Below are positions 24,950 through 33,427 of a DNA stretch of 64,000 nt, in pieces (the first letter of the stretch is position 1; each line of letters opens with the position of its first letter). This DNA is from Kutzneria sp. CA-103260 (lineage in GTDB: Bacteria > Actinomycetota > Actinomycetes > Mycobacteriales > Pseudonocardiaceae). The DNA is taken from assembly GCF_018263855.1 (NCBI RefSeq), contig NZ_CP073318.1, forward strand, positions 4,898,001 through 4,962,000, written 5' to 3'. The notes under the pieces are model-generated. The model was given only the letters and a program-made list of their open reading frames with translations. It had not been told where the DNA came from and ran no database searches. The position numbers and the translations under genes were made by a program.

Positions 24950-25348
24950 TCAGTCCTCGGTCAGCTCGATCCGCACGGTCAGCAGGTCCGCGCCGAGCAG
25001 ACGCACAGCGGCGCTGTTGAACACGGGCAGCGCGCGAAGGCGCGCCCTGGCGTCGTCCTCCGGCATCAGGTGCGCGATGCCGGCCCGCCAGCGTCCCCGG
25101 ATCCGAACGCGCACCCGAGCATCCACGCGAATGTTGCGCACGTACTGGGACTTCTCGCCGTACTCGGAGACGAGCCAGAAGTCCCGGCCGACCAGGCGAC
25201 CGCCGATCGGAGTCCGCCTCGGCTGGCCGGAGCGTCGGCCGGTCGTCTCCAGCACCGTCTGTCCCGGCAGGCGCATCAGGATCGGGTTGCCGATCCGGCG
25301 CTGGAAGGACGTCACGATCCGATGCTTGGTTTCCCGATAGTTGGGCAT
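24950..25348 (-). CDS. Deazaflavin (F420)-dependent nitroreductase-family protein
   Basis: A 132-residue split-barrel protein of the Ddn family: PGQTVLETTGRRSGQPRRTPIGGRLVGRDFWLVSEYGEKSQYVRNI. The RSG-x-x-R-x-TP segment and the K/W-rich strand fit the F420-binding fold of mycobacterial Ddn. Such proteins reduce quinones or nitroaromatics with F420H2. ATG at 25348 has GGAAGG a few bases upstream. It is convergent with the TetR gene (6-bp gap). Confidence 0.88.
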   Translation of the reverse strand: MPNYRETKHRIVTSFQRRIGNPILMRLPGQTVLETTGRRSGQPRRTPIGGRLVGRDFWLVSEYGEKSQYVRNIRVDARVRVRIRGRWRAGIAHLMPEDDARARLRALPVFNSAAVRLLGADLLTVRIELTED

Positions 25349-25592
25349 CCCTTGCCTTCCCACAGTGATGAGTCCGGTTCGCCCCGAAACCACTACTCCC
25401 GCAGCGTAGCGGCGGTCGCACCCTGAGTAGGGGGGCCGGGCCACGCTGGGCCATTCGGGGCAGTCGCCGAATCAATCCACCCGACGGGGCTGACAATCGC
25501 GGGGTGGGCCGGGAGATGATGGCCACGGGCGGACGGCGCTGTCGGGGGCGTCTGTTTGAATTGTCACGGGAGTCACGTCGAACAGGAGAGGC

Positions 25593-25850
25593 ATGACAGC
25601 GGGCAGCATGGGGCACCCCGAGACTGGACGGCCCTGGGCCTTCCACGACCCGACGGCCAGCATGGGCGGGGTGGTTCCGACGCGGACGACACGACTGTGG
25701 CTGGCGGTGGTGGGTCTGGCGCTGTGCGCGGCGTCGACGGTCCTCTGCTTCCAGTTGGGCATGGCGTGGGCGGGCGTGCTGCTGGCGGTGCTGTCGGTGA
25801 CGGCGCTGGCGAACATCGGCCGGGTCGGCTACCGGCGTTACCGGGACTGA
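25593..25850 (+). CDS. Small membrane protein, 85 aa
   Basis: An unrecognised protein. A polar 30-residue N-terminus is followed by two hydrophobic helices (LWLAVVGLALCAASTVLCF and WAGVLLAVLSVTALANIG) and a basic tail GYRRYRD. AGGAGAGGC directly before ATG gives a good ribosome-binding site. The 3' end is 8 bp from the convergent ribosomal-protection gene. The function is unknown. Confidence 0.65.
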   Translation: MTAGSMGHPETGRPWAFHDPTASMGGVVPTRTTRLWLAVVGLALCAASTVLCFQLGMAWAGVLLAVLSVTALANIGRVGYRRYRD

Positions 25851-25858
25851 ACCCGGGA

Positions 25859-27817
25859 TCAGATGCGGCGCACCACGTGCAGCAGATATTCCTTGCGGTT
25901 GAGCGGATTGTGGTCCCAGCGCGGACGGTCCGGGGCCGGGCCGTCGACCGGCCGGTAGTGGTCGAACGCGGACTCCAGGACACCCTCACCACTGGTGAGC
26001 GAGGGTAGGCGGCGTTCGAGACCGTGGACCTCGGCGGCGGGAATGTCGCCGGTGAGCACGTGGGTGCGGCCGCGGATCTCCGACATGAGCGGTGCGGCCC
26101 GCAGCCGGACCAGCACGGGGAGCAGGGCGGCGAAGGCCTCGGTGGGGATTTCCAGCTGGTAGCGATGGAACGGCTCGTGGACACGAGTGCCGGCCTGGGC
26201 AAGGGCGGACATCAGCACCAGCGGCGTGAGGCCGCGGAAGTCGGCGGCGGTGCTGGACATCGATTTGTCGAACGTGCCGTGCGCGTGACTCTGCCGAGCG
26301 TAATAACCGGAATGGGTCATGGTGACCACACAGTCGATGACCTGCCAGCCATGGATGCCCTGGGACAGGGTTTCCCGAACGGTGTCCTCGACCGCCTTCA
26401 TGAAGGCGTACGGCATGGAGCCCAGCTCGACGGCCAGCCGATACGTCAGCCCACGGCCGATCGGCCCGGGTTCGATTCGCAGGCCGACAGTGGCGAGGAA
26501 GGGATTGGGCGGGACGTCGATTATCTCGAAGGCCGCACCGGTGCCGACGACACGTTCGACATTGATGGTGGTCGTCTCCCGGAATGTGACTTCGATGCCG
26601 AACTCCTCGGCCAGAGTGGCCTGGATGACTTCTTTCTGCACCTCGCCGTAGAGGGAGACGCTGATCTCGCGGCGGATTTCGTCCTGGCGGACGTCGATGA
26701 GCGGATCCTGTTCGGCCAACTGGTCGAGAGCTGCCCGCAGTGTTCCACGCTCGCCGGAACGCGCGGGCAGGACAACCGTTTCCAGGGTCGGCGGCGAGAA
26801 GTAGTGTTCCGCAGCGGCCGGGGAGGCCCCGATGGCGTCGCCGATGCGAATGCCGTTGAGACCCCAGAGCTTGGCGATGGAGCCGGCGGACACGGACTGG
26901 CGTGAAACGCTTGCGCCCTCGGCGAAGACGGCGATCGCCGTCACCTTGTCGTCCCAGCCGGGCAGGCGATCCCGGACGCGGAGCGTGCCGGCGTGCATTC
27001 GGACGTAAGCGATCTTCTCGCCGGCCGCGCCGCGTTCGACCTTGAACACCGTGCCGGACACCGGGGCGTCCGCCTCGGTGGCGGCGGTCGGGAGCAGCGA
27101 CATGATGCCCTCGACCAGGGCATCCACGCCGGTCCCGGTGATCGCCGAACCGAAGAACACCGGGTGCGTCAGTCCTCGGCGGGATCGCTCGGCCAGCACG
27201 GCCAAGGCTCGCCGATAGGGGACGTCCGAGGACGACAGGTAGGCGGTGGTCAAATCGTCGTCCAGCTCGACGAGCCGTTCGACGAAGCCCACGTCGTCCG
27301 ATCCGAAAGGCACGGCGAGGGCAGCCCGAGTGCCAAGTCCGGTGACAGCGCCCATCGGCACGATGGACGTCGCGAGCTTGGCGGAAATGTCGGCGATCAG
27401 GTCGTCGTATCGGGCCCCGCCGCGATCGACCTTGTTGACGAAGATGAGCGTGGGAATACGCAGGCGGTGCAGGACCCGCAGCAGAATTCGGGTCTGCGCC
27501 TGCACGCCTTCCACCGCCGAGACGACGAGCACCGCACCGTCGAGCACACTGAGCACCCGTTCCACCTCGGCGATGAAATCGGGGTGGCCGGGCGTGTCGA
27601 TGAGATTGACGGTGTGGTCGCCGATGGTGAACGACACCACCGCCGACTTGATGGTGATCCCGCGACGGCGCTCCAGCGCCATCGAATCGGTCTGCGTGTT
27701 CCCGTCGTCGACGCTGCCGATCGCGTCGATGATTCCGGCGGTGAACAGCAGCCGCTCGGTCAGGCTGGTCTTACCGGCGTCGACGTGCGCGAGAATCCCG
27801 AGGTTGAGCACTGCCAT
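25859..27817 (-). CDS. OtrA/Tet(M)-type ribosomal protection protein
   Basis: A 652-residue translational GTPase: AHVDAGKTSLTERLL (G1, residues 10-24), RRGITIKSA (G2), DTPGHPDF (G3), NKVDRGGA (G4) and FFGSAITG (G5), then EF-G-like domains II-V. MTHSGYYARQSHAHGTFDKS and DFRGLTPLVLMSAL lie in domain IV. Tet(M)/OtrA proteins remove tetracyclines from the ribosome. The sequence is closest in layout to Streptomyces OtrA (about 660 aa), but some relatives are uncharacterised, so resistance is inference. An upstream 36-codon ORF overlaps its start. A GntR gene lies upstream on the same strand. Confidence 0.88.
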   Translation of the reverse strand: MAVLNLGILAHVDAGKTSLTERLLFTAGIIDAIGSVDDGNTQTDSMALERRRGITIKSAVVSFTIGDHTVNLIDTPGHPDFIAEVERVLSVLDGAVLVVSAVEGVQAQTRILLRVLHRLRIPTLIFVNKVDRGGARYDDLIADISAKLATSIVPMGAVTGLGTRAALAVPFGSDDVGFVERLVELDDDLTTAYLSSSDVPYRRALAVLAERSRRGLTHPVFFGSAITGTGVDALVEGIMSLLPTAATEADAPVSGTVFKVERGAAGEKIAYVRMHAGTLRVRDRLPGWDDKVTAIAVFAEGASVSRQSVSAGSIAKLWGLNGIRIGDAIGASPAAAEHYFSPPTLETVVLPARSGERGTLRAALDQLAEQDPLIDVRQDEIRREISVSLYGEVQKEVIQATLAEEFGIEVTFRETTTINVERVVGTGAAFEIIDVPPNPFLATVGLRIEPGPIGRGLTYRLAVELGSMPYAFMKAVEDTVRETLSQGIHGWQVIDCVVTMTHSGYYARQSHAHGTFDKSMSSTAADFRGLTPLVLMSALAQAGTRVHEPFHRYQLEIPTEAFAALLPVLVRLRAAPLMSEIRGRTHVLTGDIPAAEVHGLERRLPSLTSGEGVLESAFDHYRPVDGPAPDRPRWDHNPLNRKEYLLHVVRRI

Positions 27818-27881
27818 GCGGCGTCATGTCCTTCAGCAGGAGGGTGATTCCATCTGCGGTGACCATGACGCGAGCTCGCAT
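27771..27881 (-). CDS. Possible leader peptide overlapping the ribosomal-protection gene start
   Basis: ATG at 27881 is preceded by AGGAG with 5-nt spacing. It opens a 36-codon ORF (MRARVMVTADGITLLLKDM..., ending in an Arg run) that reads out of frame through the start of the tet-type gene at 27817 and stops at 27771. The main gene has only a weak AAGGA site, so its translation may depend on ribosomes in the leader. No protein homology is claimed. Confidence 0.4.
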   Translation of the reverse strand: MRARVMVTADGITLLLKDMTPHGSAQPRDSRARRRR

Positions 27882-27942
27882 CTCAACTCCTGGATCGGGG
27901 ACGCGAGAAGTGCAGCAGAACAGGTGCGGCGGGGCAACCGAA

Positions 27943-28581
27943 TTATCGGCGGGCGGCGAGGTGGCGGATCGCGCCGGAGAGGTGCGAGCGCATCTCGGTC
28001 TGGGCGGTGTGGACGTCGCCCGAGGCGATGGCGGCGAGGAGCTGCCGGTGTTCGGCGGCCAGCGCCTTGCCGCCCGGATAGAACGTGTGCAGCTGGGCCA
28101 GGCAGAGCTGCATCTCCTCCTGGAGCGCTGGGTAGACGCGGTTGAGGCGGGGGCTGCCGGCCAACTCCACGAGGGCGATGTGGAACTCGGTGTGCAGCTC
28201 GACCCGGTCGGCCCAGCTGGTGTCGGGCGGCAGGGCGTCCATCCTGGCCAGCAGGCGCTCGGGCCCGTCCAGGGAGACGCCGGACTCGACGATGACGCGG
28301 ACGGCCTCCAGTTCGAGGGGCGTGCGCACCAGGAACAGGTCCTGGACGTCGGCCTCGGTGAGCACCGGCACGACCAGCGACCGGCCGTTGGCCCGCTGGG
28401 CCAGGTTGCGGGCCACCAGCTCCTGCAGCGCCGACCGGATCGTGGGCCGGGCGACGCCGAACATCGAGGCCAGCATCGTCTCGGTGAGGCTCGACCCCGG
28501 CGCCAGCTCGCCGCTGAGGATCAGCTTGCGCACCTCGGCCACCAGGGCGTCCCGAGTGCTGGTCGTCTGCAACGCCGTCAC
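27943..28581 (-). CDS. GntR-family regulator (FadR/FCD type)
   Basis: A 212-residue regulator. The N-terminal winged helix reads LAPGSSLTETMLASMFGVARPTIRSALQELVARNL (~26-60). An FCD effector domain follows, with the metal-ligand pattern DRVELHTEFHIALVELAG and a later EHRQLLAAIASGD. GTG at 28581 is divergent from the EamA transporter gene, and a CGGTCAGACCG site lies in the gap. The transporter is therefore the likely target. Confidence 0.92.
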   Translation of the reverse strand: MTALQTTSTRDALVAEVRKLILSGELAPGSSLTETMLASMFGVARPTIRSALQELVARNLAQRANGRSLVVPVLTEADVQDLFLVRTPLELEAVRVIVESGVSLDGPERLLARMDALPPDTSWADRVELHTEFHIALVELAGSPRLNRVYPALQEEMQLCLAQLHTFYPGGKALAAEHRQLLAAIASGDVHTAQTEMRSHLSGAIRHLAARR

Positions 28582-28596
28582 ACCGCGTGAGTCTAG

Positions 28597-28607
28597 CGGT
28601 CAGACCG
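28597..28607. promoter_or_regulatory. Candidate GntR/FadR operator CGGTCAGACCG
   Basis: A perfect GGTC-A-GACC symmetric site, typical of FadR-subfamily operators. It lies between the divergent GntR (start 28581) and EamA (start 28644) genes, about 25 bp upstream of the EamA -10 box. Confidence 0.55.
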
Positions 28608-28631
28608 TTGCGTGTGACTGTCATACCGTAT

Positions 28632-28637
28632 TACCGT
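28632..28637 (+). promoter_or_regulatory. -10 box TACCGT for EamA gene
   Basis: TACCGT, six bases, then GTG at 28644, suggesting a leaderless start. Confidence 0.5.
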
Positions 28638-28643
28638 CAGCCC

Positions 28644-29564
28644 GTGACAACGAGTGGCAAGGCCGCGGCCAGTGCCGCCGCGGGCGCACTGCTGTGGGGC
28701 ACCCTCGGCCCGGTCGCCGCGCTCTTCGACACCGGCGACCGCATCGCGGCCGGCGGCATCCGGCTGGCCATCGGCGCTCTCGTGCTGCTGGCCGTGGCCA
28801 AGGGGCGACCGCTGAAGAGGGTGTGGCGACGGGCCGATCTCCTGCCGTTGGCCGGCGGAGCTGTTGGCATCGCCGGGTTTCAGCTGGCCTACTTCGGGGC
28901 CATCGGCAGCGCGGGCGTGGCCGTCAGCACGGCAGTCGGGATCGGGCTGTCCCCTGTCTTCACCGGCCTGTGGACTGTGGTGCGCAGCCGCCGCTCCCCC
29001 GGCACCGGCTGGCTGCTGGGCACCGCGTTGGCGGTAGGCGGCCTGTGCCTGCTGGCGTTGTCGAAAGGGGCGATCTTTTCCCTTGTCGGACTGGGACTTT
29101 CGGTGCTGGCCGCGGCGTTCTTCAGCCTTCAGGCCATATCCATCCAAGAGCTGACCACACGTCATGACGACGCGACGGCGCTGACCGGGATCTGCGGGAC
29201 GGGCGCGGTGCTGATGGCTCCCGTGATCGCGGTGACCGCGACCGGGAATCTCCTGACGTGGCAAGGGATTTCCGGCATCGCCTACCTGGGCGTGGTGACC
29301 ACCGGCATGTCCTACTGGCTGTTCGCCCGCGGCATCAGGCACATCGGCGCCGCGGCGGCGGTGACGATCACGCTGTTGGAGCCGGCGGGAGCGGCGGTCA
29401 TCGCCGCTCTGCTTCTGCACGAGGCGTTGTCGCCGGCCCAGTGGGTGGGGATCGTCCTCATCGCGGCGGCGATCCCCGTCGCCGGTCGGACCCGGAAAAC
29501 CCTGGTGCCCGGCCACAAAGCGGCCGGGCACCAGGAACTCAGTCCGTCTGGCGCGGGATTCTGA
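28644..29564 (+). CDS. EamA/DMT-superfamily permease
   Basis: A 306-residue membrane protein with ten hydrophobic helices in two EamA repeats (AAGALLWGTLGPVAALF in the first, ISIQELTTRH near the second; PAGAAVIAALLLHEALSP near the end). Members export metabolites or amino acids. It is probably controlled by the divergent GntR regulator. The 3' end overlaps the convergent Usp gene by 26 bp. Confidence 0.9.
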   Translation: MTTSGKAAASAAAGALLWGTLGPVAALFDTGDRIAAGGIRLAIGALVLLAVAKGRPLKRVWRRADLLPLAGGAVGIAGFQLAYFGAIGSAGVAVSTAVGIGLSPVFTGLWTVVRSRRSPGTGWLLGTALAVGGLCLLALSKGAIFSLVGLGLSVLAAAFFSLQAISIQELTTRHDDATALTGICGTGAVLMAPVIAVTATGNLLTWQGISGIAYLGVVTTGMSYWLFARGIRHIGAAAAVTITLLEPAGAAVIAALLLHEALSPAQWVGIVLIAAAIPVAGRTRKTLVPGHKAAGHQELSPSGAGF

Positions 29565-30081
29565 TGCCGGGCCGCCCCGCGTTGGCGGCGGCCTTGGCCA
29601 ACCGCGTGCCGACCTGCTTGCCCAGGCGGGCGGCACGGCCGGGACCGGGCAGCGTGAGGGCGGGCGGCATGACCACCACCGGGCAGCCCACGTGGTACAT
29701 GAGGCGATGGGCCAGCAGGGTGTTTGCCTTGAGATCGGTGCTGCGCGGAGCGTCGAGCACGAGCATCAGCGCGCCCTCGCTCTCCTTGAGCAGCACGGAA
29801 ACCGCGGTGCCCTTCACCAGCCGGCACTCGACCTTGGCGTCCTCGCCGAGGGCCGCGGCGACGTCGGCGGCGAGCTTTTCCTCACCGGCGGTGAAGGCGG
29901 CGTCGACGTCCCGGCTGACGCCCGGCGGGCGGCCACCGGGCGCGGCCGGCGGGCGCGGGGCCCGCCACGCCCGGACGGCGACCAGGCCGCACCGCCGCCG
30001 CCGGGCCTCGTCGGCGGCCCAGCGCAACGCGGTCGGGGATCCACTGCGGACGCTCACGCCCACGACGATGAAATCAGCCAC
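29539..30081 (-). CDS. Universal stress protein (UspA fold)
   Basis: A 180-residue single-domain Usp: IVVGVSVRSGSPTALRWAADEA at the N-terminus, a variable middle, then LMLVLDAPRSTDLKANTLLAHRLMYHVGCPVVVMP. The usual ATP-binding G-x2-G-x9-G(S/T) motif is not preserved (LDAPRSTD), so this is probably a non-ATP-binding member. GTG at 30081 has a strong AGGAGGT site. It lies 26 bp upstream of, and on the same strand as, nothing that shares an obvious function; the MFS stop (30107) precedes it. Confidence 0.8.
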   Translation of the reverse strand: MADFIVVGVSVRSGSPTALRWAADEARRRRCGLVAVRAWRAPRPPAAPGGRPPGVSRDVDAAFTAGEEKLAADVAAALGEDAKVECRLVKGTAVSVLLKESEGALMLVLDAPRSTDLKANTLLAHRLMYHVGCPVVVMPPALTLPGPGRAARLGKQVGTRLAKAAANAGRPGIRIPRQTD

Positions 30082-30106
30082 GGCTACCTCCTCGTCGTCG
30101 CGGATC

Positions 30107-31564
30107 CTAGCGGGCCTCGGCGGCGGGCGCCTTGGACAGCGGATCGGCCACGTCCTCCAGGGACTGTCCCTCGGCGTTGACGCCGAAGAACCAGGCGACC
30201 AGGCCGCCCAGGATCATGATGCCCGCGCCGACGTAGTAGCCGACGGTCAGCGGCCCGCGCTCGGTGCCCTCACCGACCAGCGCGCCGAACACGGTGGGAG
30301 CGACGGCCCCGGCCACCTGGCCGATGGCGAAGAAGTACGAGATCGCCTGTCCCCGAAGCTCCAGCGGGAATATCTCGCTGACCGTCAGGTACGCGGACGA
30401 CGCGCCGGCCGAGGCGAAGAAGAACGACACGCACCAGAAGATGGTCTGGGTGGTGGCGTTGAGCGTGCCCGCGCTGAACAGGGCGGCCGACACGGCCAGC
30501 ACGATGCCGGCGAAGCCGTAGGTGCCCAGGATCATCTTGCGCCGGCCGACCGTGTCGAACAGCGGCCCGAGGATGAGCGGGCCGAGCAGGTTGCCCACCG
30601 CGAACGGGAAGAAGTACCAGGACGTGTCGCTGTCGCTGACGTGGTAGAAGTTGTGCAGCACCAACGCGTACGTGAAGAAGATCGCGTTGTACAGGAACGA
30701 CTGCGTGACCATCATCGAGAAGCCGAGGAAGCTGCGCTTCGGGTACTTCTTCAGGAAGATCCCGGACACGGTGCGGAAGCCCAGCCGCGGCGCCTCCACG
30801 ATCGACATCGCCTTCTCCGGCGGCACCGGCGTGAGGGTCACGCCCTCGCGCTGCACGCCGGCCTCGATCTCGTCGACGGTCTTCTCGGCTTCCTCCAGCC
30901 GGCCGTGCGTCATCAGCCAGCGGGGGCTCTCCGGGATGTGCCGGCGCAGGTAGATGATGATCAGGCCGAGCACCGGGCCGATGAAGAAGCCGATCCGCCA
31001 GCCCCAATCCACGGCCAGCAGGTTCGGGTCGAGCAGGAACAGGTTGGCGGTGGCGCCGATCATCGCGCCGCCCCAGTAGGTGCCGTTGACGGCGATGTCC
31101 ACGCGGCCCCGGTAGCGGGACGGGATCAGCTCGTCGATGGCGGAGTTGATCGCGGTGTACTCGCCGCCGATGCCCAGGCCCGCGATGAACCGGAAGATCC
31201 ACAGGAACCAGACGCTGAACGAGAAGCCGGCGATGCCGCTGGCCACCAGGTAGATCGCCAGTGTCAGGATGAACAGCCGTTTGCGGCCGATCTTGTCAGT
31301 GAGCCGTCCGAAGTAGAGCGCGCCGACCACCTGGCCGATGAGGTAGATGGTGCCGGTGAAGCCGACCTCGACCGAGCTCATGTGCAGGGTCTGCTGGAAG
31401 CCGGCGGCCGACACGATCTGGATCTCGAGGCCGTCCAGGATCCACGACACGCCCAGGCCGATCACGATGGACCAGTGGAACCGGGTCCACGGCAACCGGT
31501 CCATGCGGGCGGGGACAAGGCTCACCTGGGGTGTCGCCGTGCCGGCGGGACTGGCAGCTGTCAT
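30107..31564 (-). CDS. MFS sugar/metabolite:proton symporter-type permease
   Basis: A 485-residue, 12-helix transporter of the sugar-porter/aromatic-acid branch. It carries GRLTDKIGRKRLF (motif A), FRFIAGLGIGGEYTAINSAIDELIPSRYRGR-type sequence after TM4, PESPRWLM before the central loop, and a repeat of motif A as DTVGRRK. ATG at 31564 is preceded by GGGAG-N6. The substrate is unknown. A LacI-like palindrome lies 28 bp upstream, but no LacI gene is nearby. Confidence 0.9.
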   Translation of the reverse strand: MTAASPAGTATPQVSLVPARMDRLPWTRFHWSIVIGLGVSWILDGLEIQIVSAAGFQQTLHMSSVEVGFTGTIYLIGQVVGALYFGRLTDKIGRKRLFILTLAIYLVASGIAGFSFSVWFLWIFRFIAGLGIGGEYTAINSAIDELIPSRYRGRVDIAVNGTYWGGAMIGATANLFLLDPNLLAVDWGWRIGFFIGPVLGLIIIYLRRHIPESPRWLMTHGRLEEAEKTVDEIEAGVQREGVTLTPVPPEKAMSIVEAPRLGFRTVSGIFLKKYPKRSFLGFSMMVTQSFLYNAIFFTYALVLHNFYHVSDSDTSWYFFPFAVGNLLGPLILGPLFDTVGRRKMILGTYGFAGIVLAVSAALFSAGTLNATTQTIFWCVSFFFASAGASSAYLTVSEIFPLELRGQAISYFFAIGQVAGAVAPTVFGALVGEGTERGPLTVGYYVGAGIMILGGLVAWFFGVNAEGQSLEDVADPLSKAPAAEAR

Positions 31565-31591
31565 CGTTTTCTCCCGATGTCGCGTGCGTTG

Positions 31592-31607
31592 GCGAAAACG
31601 TTCGCGC
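31592..31607. promoter_or_regulatory. LacI-type operator-like palindrome upstream of MFS gene
   Basis: GCG-AA-AACGTT-CG-CGC has a central CpG and symmetric outer triplets, as LacI-family sites do, 28-43 bp upstream of the MFS start. The cognate regulator is not in the window. Confidence 0.4.
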
Positions 31608-31784
31608 ACATGTGGCCGGCGGGTTAAGAACAGGTGTAGAGACTTACCGCCAACCGGGACGGTCCGCAACCGGTAGAACGCGTGAAAGTGCGACATGGTC
31701 ACGAATCCCGCCCCAGATCACGCTGCCGGCGCGATCGCTCACCGGCCGCGCACGCGAGCATTTCAAACCTCTTGGGGACGATTG

Positions 31785-33047
31785 TCACCCGGTTGTTGCC
31801 TGATCATCCGGAAAGGCGATTTCCGCTCTGAACGCGGCGAAGCCGGGCAGCCACCGCCACAACGCGACCGCGCCGGCGATGGTGGACAGTCCGCCGATCA
31901 CCGCCGACAGCCCGGGCGTGGTGAGCGAGGCGACCGTGCCGGCGCGGAAGTTCCCCAGTTGTGCGCCACCGTAGCCGACGACGTACTCGGCGGCGCCGAT
32001 CCGGCTGCGATACCGGTCGGGCGTGGCCACCTGGAGGATGGTCGTCCGGAACACGACGCTGATCACGTCGCACGCGCCGCCGACGACCAGCAGCGCGACC
32101 GACAGCCAGAGCGTGGTGGACAGCCCGAAGCCGATCAGCGTGATCGCCCAGCAGGCGCCGGCCAGCAGCATGGCGCGGCCCTGTCGCGACACGTGCCCCA
32201 CGGGACCGGACAACGCCGAGCCGAGCACGCCGCCGATCGCCGGCGCGGCATTGAGCAGGCCTAGGGTCTGTGGGCCGCCGCCGAAGAACGCCGCGTTGAT
32301 GGCGGGGAACAGGGCGAACGGCGCGCCAAGGGTCATCGCGAACAAGTCGGCCAGCACCGCGCCGGTCAGCACCTGGGAGCCCCTGATGAAGCCGACGGCC
32401 TGCACGACCGCCGTCATGCCAGGCTTGGCCAGGGTGCCTTCGGGCGGCATCGGCGGCAGCCGGAACACGCCGTACAGCGCGGCCCCGAAGCTGAGCACGT
32501 CGATCACGTAGCACGCCTTGAGGCCGCCGACCGCCGCGACCGCGCCGGCCAGCAGCGGGCCGAGCGTGTTGCTCAGGTGCATGGTCATCATGTTCAGCGC
32601 GGCGCCGGCCGGCAGCAGCTCGGTGGGTAGCAGGCGAGGCGTGAACGTGCGGCGGGCCGGCACGTTGACGGACACGATCAGGGACTCGACCACGGTGAGC
32701 ACGTACAGCAGCCACAGCTGGCGGAGGTCGAGGAAGGCTTGCACCGCGAACAGCGCCGACACCCCGGCCAGGGCCAGGCTGGTGATCAGCACCAGCCGCC
32801 GTCGGTCCACCGCGTCCCCGATGGTCCCCGCCAGCATGCCGAATCCGATCGCCGGCACCGCACTGCAGAGCCCGACCGCCCCCACCGCGAACGAGCTGTT
32901 GGTCATGGTGAAGACCTGGTAGGTGATCGCGAACATGGTCATCTGGGTGCCGATCGCCGAGAGCCCGGAACCGATCCAGTACCGCCGGAAGGCCGGCGAC
33001 TGGCGGAGCGGGGCGGCATCGACCAGCAGGCGCCGAGGCATGGTCAC
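31785..33047 (-). CDS. MFS transporter (MFS_3 type)
   Basis: A 420-residue, ~12-helix permease: SPAFRRYWIGSGLSAIGTQMTMFAITYQVF at the N-terminus, GTIGDAVDRRRLVLITSL (motif A variant) and LLPTELLPAGAALNMMTMHLSN, the layout of the MFS_3 exporters seen elsewhere in this window. GTG at 33047 is seven bases after TACGCT; an ATG two codons later is possible. The exported compound is unknown. It is divergent from the second DUF427 gene. Confidence 0.88.
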   Translation of the reverse strand: MTMPRRLLVDAAPLRQSPAFRRYWIGSGLSAIGTQMTMFAITYQVFTMTNSSFAVGAVGLCSAVPAIGFGMLAGTIGDAVDRRRLVLITSLALAGVSALFAVQAFLDLRQLWLLYVLTVVESLIVSVNVPARRTFTPRLLPTELLPAGAALNMMTMHLSNTLGPLLAGAVAAVGGLKACYVIDVLSFGAALYGVFRLPPMPPEGTLAKPGMTAVVQAVGFIRGSQVLTGAVLADLFAMTLGAPFALFPAINAAFFGGGPQTLGLLNAAPAIGGVLGSALSGPVGHVSRQGRAMLLAGACWAITLIGFGLSTTLWLSVALLVVGGACDVISVVFRTTILQVATPDRYRSRIGAAEYVVGYGGAQLGNFRAGTVASLTTPGLSAVIGGLSTIAGAVALWRWLPGFAAFRAEIAFPDDQATTG

Positions 33048-33054
33048 CAGGGCG

Positions 33055-33060
33055 AGCGTA
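33055..33060 (-). promoter_or_regulatory. -10 box TACGCT for MFS gene at 33047
   Basis: Reverse-strand TACGCT with seven bases to the GTG. It decided the start used. Confidence 0.4.
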
Positions 33061-33136
33061 TCGGCGAACATCCCCGCGCACGACGGAATTACCGGGGCGG
33101 CGGAATGCCGGGGCACGGACCGGTGTTGGCCCGAGC

Positions 33137-33427
33137 ATGAAGGCAACCCTCAACGGCCGCGTGGTGGCCGAAGCGCCCGAGTCCGAGCTGGTGTCCATCG
33201 AGGGCAACTGGTACTTCCCGCCCTCGTCCATCGTGGACGGAGAGCTGGCGGACAGCCCCACTCCGTACACCTGCCCCTGGAAGGGTGCGGCGCAGTACCA
33301 CAACGTGGCGGGTCAGGCGGACGCCGGCTGGAGCTACCCGACGCCGCCCGCGTCGGCGGTGGAGCGGGTGGGCTCGGACTTCGCCGGGTATGTGGCGTTC
33401 GACCGGCGAGTGGTGGAGATCAGCTGA
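33137..33427 (+). CDS. DUF427 protein, short form
   Basis: A 96-residue single-domain DUF427: a VVAEAPESELVSIEGNWYFPPSSI N-terminus and the conserved TCPWKGAAQYHNV motif, ending VGSDFAGYVAFDRRVVEI. It is shorter than, and only distantly similar to, the DUF427 protein at 10706-11080. Its last 8 bp overlap the stop of the convergent dehydrogenase gene. The function is unknown. Confidence 0.88.
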   Translation: MKATLNGRVVAEAPESELVSIEGNWYFPPSSIVDGELADSPTPYTCPWKGAAQYHNVAGQADAGWSYPTPPASAVERVGSDFAGYVAFDRRVVEIS

